Of a stretch of 64,000 bases of DNA, positions 26,786 to 37,010 are shown piece by piece. The DNA comes from Pempheris klunzingeri. Taxonomy: Eukaryota > Chordata > Actinopteri > Acropomatiformes > Pempheridae. The DNA is taken from contig NC_092022.1 in NCBI RefSeq assembly GCF_042242105.1, positions 24,885,001 through 24,949,000 of the forward strand, written 5' to 3'. The first letter of the stretch is position 1; each line of letters opens with the position of its first letter. Below the pieces are notes generated by a model. The model was given only the letters and a program-made list of their open reading frames with translations, did no database searches and was not told where the DNA came from. A program made the translations under genes and the position numbers.

Positions 26786-27346
26786 CAGTGCTGAACAAAT
26801 GTATCAGACCACCTGTCATAAAAATGAGAAAACACAAATACTTTAGAAATCTGTCAACAACTTGTTTCAAATTAAACATTATATTATTATTTATTAGGCA
26901 AATTACAAACTGGAACAACTAAATAGTCCTTATTCACATATTTGAACCAGAAATCTTAATATCTAGTTTGACCTCCCTGATTGTTTTCATGGACTTTTCC
27001 ACCGTCTCTTTTGTTATTGAGCTCCAAATAGTTCCCAGCTGTTCCCTCAGACTTGTTTAGGATTAAATTTGTGTGTGATCTATTTTTTAATCCAATAAAT
27101 CCCAGATCTGTTTGATAGGATTCAAGTCTGGACTCTGACTTGTCCAGTCCATCAGTTCCTCTACTCCAGATTCCTTTTACATCATTTCAGATCCATCATT
27201 GTGATTAAAGAGCTGCACATACTGGAGGGTTAACCATCACAGGAACTAAAGAAATATTCTGGTGATCAGCAATACTGTTAATTTAGGGCAGGGGAGGCAA
27301 ACACCTTACGATGGGGGGTGGTCTAATAAATTTATTAAGCATTGTA
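26786..27346 (+). mobile_element. Non-autonomous Tc1-like element, about 560 bp
   Basis: The left end CAGTGCTGAACAAATGTATCAGACCACC has a diverged inverted partner GGTGGTCTAATAAATTTATTAAGCATTG at the right end. The interior is non-coding, including a motif typical of deleted transposase DNA (TCAAGTCTGGACTCTGACTTG). Confidence 0.75.
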
Positions 27347-27539
27347 TATATATATATAGACTTAATTGTTGGAGTGTTCTGCAGTTTGCGGTGTGATTTC
27401 TAATGCATAGTACTGCTTAACAACACTTGATCGTTCTTTGTGAGGCTTGTCTGTGATGATCAGTGATCTGTAGTTTGTGTCGTCATCGATGTGTCATTAG
27501 ACCCAGCAGAAGATTATTAAATAGATTTTTAATCCTTTC

Positions 27540-27591
27540 AGGTGGTTCTACTGTTACAATGAGGTCTGTAAATGTGGACAAATGAATGTCA
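27540..27591 (+). other. Putative small untranslated exon upstream of copy B
   Basis: A 52-bp block bounded by TTTCAG and TCAG/GTACTA is shared, inverted, with the region upstream of copy A (about 22640-22690). It contains cysteine codons in one frame but no start that continues into the next exon, so an untranslated exon is the safer reading. Confidence 0.3.
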
Positions 27592-28052
27592 GGTACTAAA
27601 TTCTCCGTGTCAGATCAAAGTCCATCATATAAATCATGTGCTGATAACACTGTGTGAGTCACACCAGTTTGATCTGAAGTGTCCTTAGCTGAAAACATTA
27701 TTCTGCACACCTGTTATTAAATGTGTTTAGCCAAGACGACCCAGAATATGTTCTGGTCCAATCATTTGATCCTGAAATGTCTCTAGAGAAACAAAAGGGG
27801 AGCATTATTCACATCTTGTGTTTACTGACCTCGTCTGTGGACACTGTGGAGTCAAATGGTTTCAGTAGCACATATTTTACAGCATATCTGCACAGGTTTC
27901 TCATTCACATGATGTTCCACATATCTGGTCAGTGCAGGAAGCTCAGTGTGGACTGTTTGCTCAGCAGTTAGTATCATCTCCTCATATGTTTTCTGTTTGT
28001 TTCCAGGTGAGATGACTTCTTCTGCCCATGAAAACTGATCCGACCGTATAAA

Positions 28053-31000
28053 ATGATGTTGGCACAAAAAGCTGCAGCTGCAGCATTGCTGGTAAAATAA
28101 CTGTAATAATGTCAAGTCATAATAATGTTATTACAGCAAGATTTAGTTTGCTAAGCAGCATCTCAGTCATCATAATACTCCTCCAACATTTCTGTCTGGA
28201 AGCACCTGCCCCGTGCTTACCTATGAGCTATGTGTGAGCTAACGCTAACCTTACTTAGCATAGGTCCACATGAACAGAAAGAAAGACGAGGAGGGTTGGG
28301 CGGTGGTAACTGCGGCTACGCAGGGCCATTAGACAGAACCAGAGCCAGACCGGGTCCAAACAGCTCCTGACCCGCTGTCCAGAGCCAGGCTGTGAGCCAT
28401 CACTTTGACACCACTGGATCTGTATGGGATCCACTAACCAACAGGTTCAACTAAAGAACACAGAAATGTTCCAACAAGCAGCACAAGAACAGAACTGAAC
28501 AGACAAACCACAGCCAACAACATGAAAGTCTGACAGACGATCTGCTGCTGCACTCACGCTCCAGCACCTGAACTGTCATCCCTGTGCATCAGGAAGATTG
28601 CTGCTGATGGACAATCATTTATTATTTTAATAATTACTATAGATGATATTCTGAAGAAGTACACTTTCACCTGTACTTAAAATATGCTAACACTGTTGGA
28701 CTTGTGCTTTTTAAAGCAGGACTTTTACTTGTAACAGTGTTTCCATCCTGTTGTGTTACAACTTTTACTTAAAAAGTACTGCAGCAAACACATAAGTTAT
28801 AATATAGTATTTAGTATTTTTTAGTAGCATTTTAGTTGTTATAATTAGTGTTTGTTTACCTGTAGGGTGAGAAAATGTAGATTCACAGCAGAGCCTAAAA
28901 ACAGAGATATCATTTTTAAGCCATATTGAAATTACAATGTGTCAAAACAGAAACATTTTGTTGTCAAAAAGCATCAAGATCACTGAGTGAGACAAAAACC
29001 TTCTGTTACTCTTCACAGATTCTTATGATGACTGTCATCAGAGGTCAAACCTTCACATGCCATCGCTCAGAGTACCAGATAGGGAACAAATGCTGTCCTA
29101 TGTGTCTTCCTGGTAAGATTAAACTGAATGTTAAAGGGATATTTCACTCTGACAGAAACATATGAAGTGTTTTAAAGATCTGCCAGGTGCCAACAAGGCT
29201 TCCATGTGCAGGGATCCCAAAATCCAAAGGGTTGGCAAACCAGGGATACATATTTTGATCATTCATCAGAATCTGATCGTTTGTATCATGTGTAATAGAT
29301 CATCAGTGTGTTTTCTGTCCAGATTCACTCAAAATAGAACAGACACAACCATTGCTGGAGATCACAAGTGCCCCATGGAGCTCTGCCGTATTTCTGACAT
29401 GGCTGCTGAAAGGAAACAGGCAGTGCTTCAGGGCTCCTCTGCATTTTCATTCAATAGAAACATTATGTTGTTTTCTGTTCAACAGGAAGCCGAGTTCATA
29501 TACATTGCAGGGCGTTCAGAAGCAGCTCCTGTGTTCCCTGCACCGAGGGAACCTTCATGAATCAGCCTACTGGTCGTAGACAATGTTTAACTTGCAGAAC
29601 CTGTAATACAGGTAATGTCCTGTTAGAACATGTTCATATTCATGAGTAGAGAGGTTGTATGAATGGGACTAATAATGATTTAACTGATCTCACTGACACC
29701 TTCCATCCATCTCTCCTTTTCCTGCCACAATCACCTCTTCACCCTGTCAGATCAATGCTGTATATGCAGATGTTTTCCCTTGAATTCAGAAATTGAAACT
29801 ATTGTTTCACATTTTCAAATAATGACATGAAAGCGAATGGTCAGAAAGAAATGTAGCACGTTGCTTAAACAGAATAAAAGTTCTCCATATTCCATATTAA
29901 CCTCTGTGTGTGCTGACAGGCTCTGGCCTGAAGATAAAGACGTCATGTACGAGAACATCAGATACAGTCTGTGAACCACTGGAAGGATTCTACTGTATGG
30001 ACCCTACAGAGGACGGCTGTGCAGCAGCACAGAAACACACAAGCTGTCTACCAGGACAATACATCAGGCAAAAAGGTTGGTGTTATCGTGCCGACCTTTA
30101 GATTATGTTGTAAATATGTTGTGAGGTTTAGATGAGAATACCAAAGTTCAGGGAATCTGACATGAAGGATCTCAATCTGACGTTCAGAACGTTAAACAAC
30201 TCTTGTCTGTGTAAAGATCCAGTGCAGCAATGGTGCCCTGACACACAATGACACCTCTCTCCCTCTGTGTGTCATGTAATCCCAGCTTCTCCGTCCTTTG
30301 TTCTGGTCGTTGGGACGACTGTGTGTTAATGTTAGTGCATGTGAGTGTCTCTGAGTCCATGTGAGTCCATGTCAGTGCATCAGTGAAATGAGTCCGCTAA
30401 GTCACTGAGCTCAGCTGAGAGAGATCCAGCTGAGGAGCCATGACAGCGTCTTACTTCGACCTTATGGGAACACACGGAAATGTTTTAGTCAGAGTTCAGT
30501 CCTGGTCCAGAAGGCTGCAGGTTTGGGAATGTGGAGTCAAATGAAACTTTCTTCAGGCTCTTTTGGGTCTCAGTCAATCAACTTGTTGGTCATTTCAATC
30601 TTCAGAGGAGAAATGGTTGCATCCAGTAAGGGGAAGGTTGTCCGTGGTAAGAAAAGATCTCCATGTAGAGATGTCATGTCGGCACAAGTAGAAAAAAGAA
30701 AGAGTCTCTGTGGTCAGTTGTGGTCCTTTGAATGAGTTAACACATGACTGTTTGGAGTCACACCTAGAAGTCACCTAACACTGTGATCCCTTCATAATAT
30801 GCACCTGCTGCCCCCTTTAAATAGATCTCATTTGTGTTTGTGCAGGAACAGCCTCAGAGGACACTGACTGCTCTGACTGCACTGCTGGAACCTTTTCAGA
30901 TGGGACATTTACATCTTGTCAGCAGCACACACAGTAAGTGCAGCTTCACATTAGACTCCTCAGTTCTTCCAACAGCAGTGAGTTCATGGGATCCTACAAA

Positions 31001-31396
31001 TGTTCCTGTACAAAATCTCCCTCTGTCCCTCCAGATGTGAATCATTGAATCTTCTGCTGGAAAAACCAGGAACTGTTTCAATGGATGCTGAATGTGGAGA
31101 ACAAAGTTCAAACATGACAGGACTTGTGATTACTGTTGTTGGTGTTGTTGGTGTTGTTGGTGCTGTTGGTGTTCTGCTTTTTTTTCTGAGGAAGAAAGTA
31201 AGAAAGAAGAAGAAAGAAAAATTGAAAAATCGAAGAGACATGGAAGAGCGAGGATCTCTAATCCAAGGTATGATTTATGTTTCCGTAGTCTGAACATTAC
31301 CATTGTTGGTGGATGATAATAATGTCTGTCACTGAAGTTGTTCATTAAGGTTTTAATCATTGGTTACGTTTGATTACAGACACAACAAGACAATGA
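28053..31396 (+). CDS. tnfrsf14: TNFRSF14-like receptor, copy B, truncated cytoplasmic tail
   Basis: Seven coding exons: 28053-28091, 29019-29112, 29486-29611, 29920-30075, 30846-30933, 31035-31267 and 31380-31396 (753 nt, 250 residues). The signal exon reads MMLAQKAAAAALL. CRD1 (YQIGNKCCPMC) and the start of CRD2 (SRVHIHCRAFRSSSC) differ strongly from copies A, C and D, while CRD3 and CRD4 are nearly the same. The membrane helix is intact and followed by a long Lys/Arg stretch. In the seventh exon the frame reads DTTRQ and stops, because a deletion has fused it to downstream 3' sequence. The last exon with the rest of the tail is therefore gone. Membrane-anchored, with little signalling tail: a decoy-like receptor is possible (inference). 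Confidence 0.82.
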
Positions 31397-31804
31397 CAAT
31401 GTCAGATCGTGCTAAGACCATCACTGGAGCGAGGGGAATACCAACTTGCTCCTGAAGCAGGAGCAGCTGAGATTCCTCCTGAATGAATGACGTGTGAATG
31501 TGAGGATGTGATGAGTGCTTTGAGTAGTTGCAATGACTGGAAAGGTTCTGTACAAATACAGAACATTTACCATATCATTACAAAATAGTCAATATGTAAA
31601 TATGGATTTTTAAGAGTATACATTGTTAAAAACCTTTAAACAAAGGTGTGTTAAGAAAATAGTGTTGAAAAGGCGGAAAAAGCTCTGAAGAGCAGACAAC
31701 CATTCATCCTATTTCCCAGATAAAACTTCTAATTTAACGTTGGAGCTTAATTCCACCGTGTTAACAAAGCTGCTAACCTGTGATGAAAACCTCTCTGTAC
31801 AATA

Positions 31805-32029
31805 ATGGATGCACAGAACTGTGACAGCAGCCTAAGTGGGACTTCTAACCACAGATCTCCAGCAGGGGTCTCCCCCCCTCATGGGACCTGGTGTATAGCT
31901 GCATCCATAGCTATAGCTGTGTGTGTCACATGTTTTACAACCCATTTTTTTCTCAACAGTAACCCTAGAGTATGCAAGTGTGTTAAATGCTTATTAGACT
32001 TTATTGATCTGCTCTGTGAGCCCCCACCC
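31805..32029 (+). other. Conserved 3' flanking frame with one membrane-like segment (copy B side)
   Basis: The frame starts MDAQNCDSSLSG and contains the hydrophobic stretch WCIAASIAIAVCVTCF. It is also open at 41127 (+), 48268 (-) and 61501 (+) on the same side of each receptor copy. The N-terminal about 60 residues are almost unchanged but the ends diverge into repeat sequence. It could be a leftover exon of another gene or part of a mobile element. No family recognised. Confidence 0.35.
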
Positions 32030-32129
32030 TAAGGTCAAATGTCTCTTGTTGTTCCCCACTCTGGGACTATGGCTGTATGAACATGCTTGCTCACTTTTTA
32101 TACTGATGTTCATTAATGTGCTCTCCATC

Positions 32130-32245
32130 CATTATTTATACCACTTATCCGTCAGGGTCTCAGGGGAGCTGGAGCCAATCCCAGCTGACTTTGTGCGAGA
32201 GACAGGGTCCACCCTGAACTAGTCGCCAGCCAATCACAGGGCCAC
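32130..32245 (+). mobile_element. Short interspersed repeat (GGAGCCAATCCCAGCTGAC type)
   Basis: The tract CAGGGGAGCTGGAGCCAATCCCAGCTGAC followed by CGCCAGCCAATCACAGGG is a common fish interspersed repeat. It appears also near 33180, 41560, 42600, 45930 and 63250. Confidence 0.65.
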
Positions 32246-32295
32246 ATTTGTTAGGCACTGTTTCTCTGCTTTTCACTTTGTAACACTTTGTATTT

Positions 32296-32540
32296 AACCA
32301 AATCAAATCAAATCAAATCAACTTTATTGGCCAAGTCTGAACAGGCAAACAAGGAATTTGACTCGGTGAAGCTTGACTCTCTCTGTACAGTGAGGAAATA
32401 AAGTAGAAATAAACTACAACAGGACTACAGAACAGTATAAACAAATATAGAACTCTTTAACAGCACACTAACTTTTGTATTGTACTCTGGCAAAGTAATT
32501 TCCTTAGGAATCAATAAAGTTGATCTTATCTTTTATTTTG
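32296..32540 (+). mobile_element. LINE 3' tail with (AATCA)n
   Basis: An AATCA pentamer run leads into AACTTTATTGGCCAAGTCTGAACAGGC and ends in GGAATCAATAAAGTTGATC, as in fish LINE 3' ends. Duplicated at 41705-41945. An independent related copy lies at about 34597-34850. Confidence 0.65.
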
Positions 32541-32584
32541 AAATGTGTTTTATGTACCCATTTCCTGTGATAAAGGAAGTTTTA

Positions 32585-33000
32585 TTTTGAAATGTCACTG
32601 AACGCACGTAAGGAAGTGGCAGGTAAACTCCAAGGTGATGACGGTGAGGAGGAGGGGGAGAGAAACAAGTGATGAAGAAGTAAAGAGAAACGGAAGAGTA
32701 AAAAGGAGTTCAGCTGCAGTTGGAACAACAACAAGGTTCAGTAATTGTTGGTGTAAAAGAAGTTCTGTGGTAATTATGAAGCAAACTAACGTGACTTCTT
32801 TGTGTTGTAGTTTCTATTTAGTTGGTTTATGACCTGCATTCACAGTGAAGGACATCAGACCACCAGTCCTGGCTTTCACTGATATCCACTGGTGCTGATC
32901 TCCCTTTGCAGCAGTCACTGACACCTTCCATCCATCTCTCCTTTTCCTGCCACAGTCACTTCTTCACCCTGTCAGATCAATGCCGTGTGTGCAGATGGTG
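32585..33000 (+). repeat. Duplication segment with conserved short frame (copy 2 of 4)
   Basis: Same block as 24460-24970. The 65-codon frame at 32635-32832 differs by only a few residues. Confidence 0.7.
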
Positions 33001-33304
33001 TCCCATGAATTCAGATTTCCAAATAATGACATAAAAACCGGTGCAAGACGGACGAAAGTGAAAGCATTTGCCAAGAATGTTTTCATTAATCAAGAATGAA
33101 AGTCGGAGGTCCGAACATAAATACCGATCCAGCAGCGTTATTCCCCTAATCTGCAGGGCAGCGTGTGACCCTGTGATTGGCTGGCGACTCCAAGTCAGCT
33201 GGGATTGGCTCCAAGTACAGACAATGGATGGATGGACATGAAAACAAATGGTGAGTTTAAACAAAATAAAAGTTCTCCATATTAACCTCTGTGTGTGCTG
33301 ACAG

Positions 33305-33611
33305 GCTCTTGAAGATAAAGACGTCATGTACGAGAACATCAGATACAGTCTGTGAACCACTGGAAGGATTCTACTGTGAGGACCCTACAGAGGACGGCTG
33401 TGCAGCAGCACAGAAACACACAAACAAGGAAATTATGCAGGAAGTTATGCAGAGTTATTCAGCTATCAAGCATCACACATTTGAATGCAGACCTAAACTG
33501 TGCACTGGAAGCTGTACGATGAACACATTTAGTCAGAAGTATGGAAAAATGTTGGACTTAGTCAGGACGGCTGTAAGTAAAGCCTCATACGTAGAATACC
33601 TGCACAGGTGA
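33305..33611 (+). pseudogene. TNFRSF14-like CRD3 fragment G with unrelated C-terminal extension
   Basis: The CRD3 exon lacks four bases (GGCC) right after its acceptor, so splicing from a normal CRD2 exon would shift frame and stop. The downstream frame is nevertheless open: KIKTSCTRTSDTVCEP, then CEDPTEDGCAAAQKHT. It then enters novel sequence NKEIMQEVMQSYSAIKHHTF and ECRPKLCTGSCTMNTF, ending with a stop near 33611. There is no CRD1, CRD2 or membrane exon around it. Confidence 0.7.
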
Positions 33612-33613
33612 TC

Positions 33614-34596
33614 AGTAACCTAAAACATGTTAGAATCACACAGGGACACAATAAGAGGATTATAGTCCATAGAAAATCTGATGAGTCAGAATGTCAGAAC
33701 AGGAACCAGTGTGCATGTAAAGGTGCTGATTTACAGAAAAGAACTCAAGCTGACTGAAGCTGAATTTAAACGTTTGAAATATTAGAAGTAAACAGATATC
33801 TCTGGCCACAACGAGTTGCTGTAGTTTGAAGTTTGAATGAGTGAAGCTCTAGCTGGTAAAACCATGAACTGCTTACACTGATGCTGCATGTGGAGAACAA
33901 AATAAAACACACCAACTAGTGCTTGTCAGTGTTGTTGTTTCCTTGAAGAACATTAAGATTCGTACAAAGAGGAACTGAACTATAAGTCAGCCACAGAGTC
34001 ACATGTGTTGGTGTTATGTGTTAGAAGAAAAAACAGGAAGCGTGAAGTCAACTTTAGTTTAGAGAAACAGTTCAGTAAAACAGTTCTGTATCATTAAATA
34101 ATAAAACCCAAGACCAGGCTCAAAGCCACAGTGTTCATGTGCACACTGGATGGAATAACAAAGTCATACATTCACATGGCTGCTGTGGCTCCATGATCAG
34201 TGTTAGATCATCATCATGGTGACTTAATCCAGGGAGTTAATGTCCCAGATTATTAGACAGTGTCTCTCTTTGTTTCGTTCTTGTTTAGCTGTAAGAAATT
34301 ATTGCTCAGCCATTTATTTCTTATGACCAAAGGCAAAGATTCTTATGAGGCAAGTAAACAGAGATGCAGGTGTTGGTCAGACAATTCATGATCACTAGTG
34401 AAGAGGGTGGAGGGAAGGTGAAGGTGGTAGTTTTCCTGGTGTGCCGACTACTATAGTCAGTGTACGAGACATGAAACAAAGATGCAGATAAAGATCACAA
34501 CTGTTTGAAAAAGACCACAGAGGAAGTTACTGAACAGAAAAGGTGAATGTAGGTGATTGTATATCAGCATCTGTGAGAAATTTGTCTCAGTACAGA
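33614..34596. other. Unique stretch, nothing recognised
   Basis: About 1 kb without a recognised gene or repeat. It is not obviously shared with the other units except near its left edge. Confidence 0.4.
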
Positions 34597-34850
34597 TCAA
34601 ATCAAATCAACTTTATTGACCAAGTTTGAACAGACAAACAAGGAATTTGACTTGGTGAAACTTGACTCTATGTACAGTAGAAGGAAAGAACAGGACAGTA
34701 TAAACAATATAGAACTCTTTGACAACAGTATATACAATGGAGGGAGGTGTAGTGCTGAACTGCAGTGCAAGAAAGTAGTGCACAAGTTGCAAATGTGCAG
34801 GGATGGGGGTGGGGGGGGGGGGGACTATTTACAGTGATACAGATACAGAT
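34597..34850 (+). mobile_element. LINE 3' tail fragment
   Basis: It begins ATCAAATCAAATCAACTTTATTGACC and continues like the tail at 32296, ending near a poly-G tract (34805-34822). No reverse transcriptase. Confidence 0.55.
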
Positions 34851-34954
34851 GAGCTACTATGGAGCCAAACACAGAAAATATATGATATTTCTGCAACCTT
34901 TTTAAGGTTCAGGTCAGGTTGTTAATGAAAAGTCCACATTAATAACTGCACTGA

Positions 34955-35102
34955 CGTGTTGCTCTGCAGTACTGACGTGTTGCTCTGCAGTACTGATGTG
35001 TTGCTCTGCAGTACTGACGTGTTGCTCTGCAGTACTGATGTGTTGCTCTGCAGTACTGACGTGTTGCTCTGCAGTACTGATGTGTTGCTCTGCAGTACTG
35101 TT
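34955..35102 (+). repeat. 21-bp minisatellite, seven units
   Basis: The unit TACTGACGTGTTGCTCTGCAG is repeated about seven times with an ACG/ATG alternation. The same repeat has about four units at 55893-55986 (inverted) and a single unit at 25055. Confidence 0.9.
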
Positions 35103-35700
35103 GGGGCTAGGCTAGTGGGCCCAAGTGCAGCACAGACTGAGGCAGATAGTGCAGTATTAGGCACTTTATTTGGGAGAAAGGTCAGGGAGCAGAATGCTCC
35201 CACACAATTAACAAGGAAAAACAATGTCCGACACGCCACAGTCCTCTGCTGAACCTGTGAACATCTCACATGCTCTCTCTTTGGGATCACTTTCTTAGCC
35301 TCCTTCAGAGCCGGTGTAGTGGGAAGCTCTTTGTGACACATGTGACAGTTTCAACAACCCACTGGTTCCTTCTTTGGCAGTGACATTTGTTTCAAACATT
35401 TGGAGAGCAGAAGAGGACCAGGCAGGTGGAGACTAAGGTGAGTGGGGGTTACTGCTGGTGAGGAAGTGAGCGGACTGGAGAGGCAGGCTGGGCAGGAGGA
35501 CTGGAGACAGAGGAAGGAGTCAGGCCTTGTGTTTGAACAGGGAAGCAGGGATGAGCAGTATTCTTAGGCAGAATAGTCCTACAGGGAGAAAAGGCTGCAG
35601 CAGAGAGTCCACCATGTGACAGCCAGTCTGTAGAAAGTGAAAGTATTTGAGTTTAAAACTTTCAACAACAGGCAGGGTTACGCCTTGGTTTCAAAGTTAA
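35103..35700 (+). repeat. Duplication segment (matches 25070-25640 and inverted 54840-55890)
   Basis: The blocks GTTGGGGCTAGGCTAGTGGGCCC, the GAGAAAGGTCAG stretch and the AGGACTATTCTGCCTAAGAATAC stretch recur at three positions. The copies differ by insertions, for example the 35330-35550 block that is absent at 25300. No exon recognised. Confidence 0.7.
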
Positions 35701-36254
35701 AGAGCAACTTGCAGATTAATTTTGAACATTTTATTCTTAACCTTGTCTAAAAATGACTCTTTGTAAGAGTAATGCAGAGTGTTGGAGCCAACAAGGAAAT
35801 TAATTTGTATTTATATTTTTGAGTTGTATTTGGAACATGCATTGTTAATAATATATTTTCTGATTGATAATTTGAAACTTTAGATTTAGAGAAACGTTAC
35901 ATTGCTAGAATTATTCTAAAGTATCTGGCGCTGGTCATATCCTGCCTCCGCCCCCTCCTGCATTATAATCAGCTGACAGGAGACAGCTGGGGGATTCTTT
36001 TGTGTTGGAAGGAAGACAAACAGATTTATGACCACAGGTCTTAGAATTGAAGTTGTTCTTTTGATTATTTAATGAGAATTTAATTTAGATGGAAAAGTCA
36101 ACCTCAGAGTTTTTTTGTTACCTGTAATTTTCAATAAATGTACAATGAGGAACGGATTCCAAGGACCTCTGAGAGTGCTTTTGTTTGTACCGTGAGTCTA
36201 ATCTCAACCTAACCTCCAGCACCCCACATGGAAAAGTTGCCCCCACACAGAGTT

Positions 36255-36347
36255 TGATATGTTTTACAGGACTCAAGGGCAGAAATTCATTTTCTTCTTC
36301 ACGTCTTGTCAGGGTTAACATGAACACGTGTCTGTCTGCTGCTGTAG
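36255..36347 (+). other. Putative 5' exon of copy C
   Basis: The block ending CTGTCTGCTGCTGTAG/GTGTGTC corresponds to the upstream exons of A, B and D. Its ATG gives MNTCLSAAV. In copy C the donor has changed from GTGAGTC to GTGTGTC. Confidence 0.4.
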
Positions 36348-36537
36348 GTGTGTCAGTCTGTCAGTGTGTATCAGTGTGGATCACTGTGTGTGTGTGTGTG
36401 TTTTCTGTAGGTTTCTCCTCACCACACACCATCATGGTAAACTAATGTTTGCAGGTTGGACTCTGAACAGCTCAGCAGAAGGAGAGCTGCTCTCTGTGGT
36501 GCCTTCACTGCCTCACCGTGATCAAACACTCCTGTGG

Positions 36538-37010
36538 CGCTCATATTAGACCAGAGGATCATATTAGACCAGAGGATCATATTAGACCGGAGGATCATAT
36601 TAGACCGGAGGATCATATTAGACCAGAGGATCATATTAGACCGGAGGATCATATTAGACCAGAGGATCATATTAGACCAGAGGATCATATTAGACCGGAG
36701 GATCATATTAGACCAGAGGATCATATTAGACCGGAGAATCATATTAGACCGGAGGATCATATTAGACCGGAGGATCATATTAGACCAGAGGATCATATAA
36801 GGCCGGAGGATCATATTAGACCGGAGGATCATATTAGACCAGAGGATCATATAAGACCGGAGGATCATATTAGACCGGAGGATCATATTAGTCCGGAGCA
36901 TCATGTTAGTCCGGAGGATCATATTAGACCGGAGGATCATATTAGACCGGAGGATCATATTAGACCGGAGGATCATATTAGTCCGGAGGATCATATTAGT
37001 CCGGAGCATC
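36538..37010 (+). repeat. 18-bp minisatellite, about 26 units, in a putative 5' exon of copy C
   Basis: The unit CATATTAGACCGGAGGAT, with variants, is repeated about 26 times and ends in ATCATGTTCCCG followed by a good donor (GTGAGT). Because the unit is a multiple of three, long frames stay open (HIRPED on the plus strand). The mirrored position at copy D (54222-54285) has only three units. Confidence 0.92.

Noticed and set aside
36538-37010. CRISPR-like array
   Set aside because: The 18-bp units are directly abutting with no unique spacers, and the genome is a vertebrate; it is a minisatellite.
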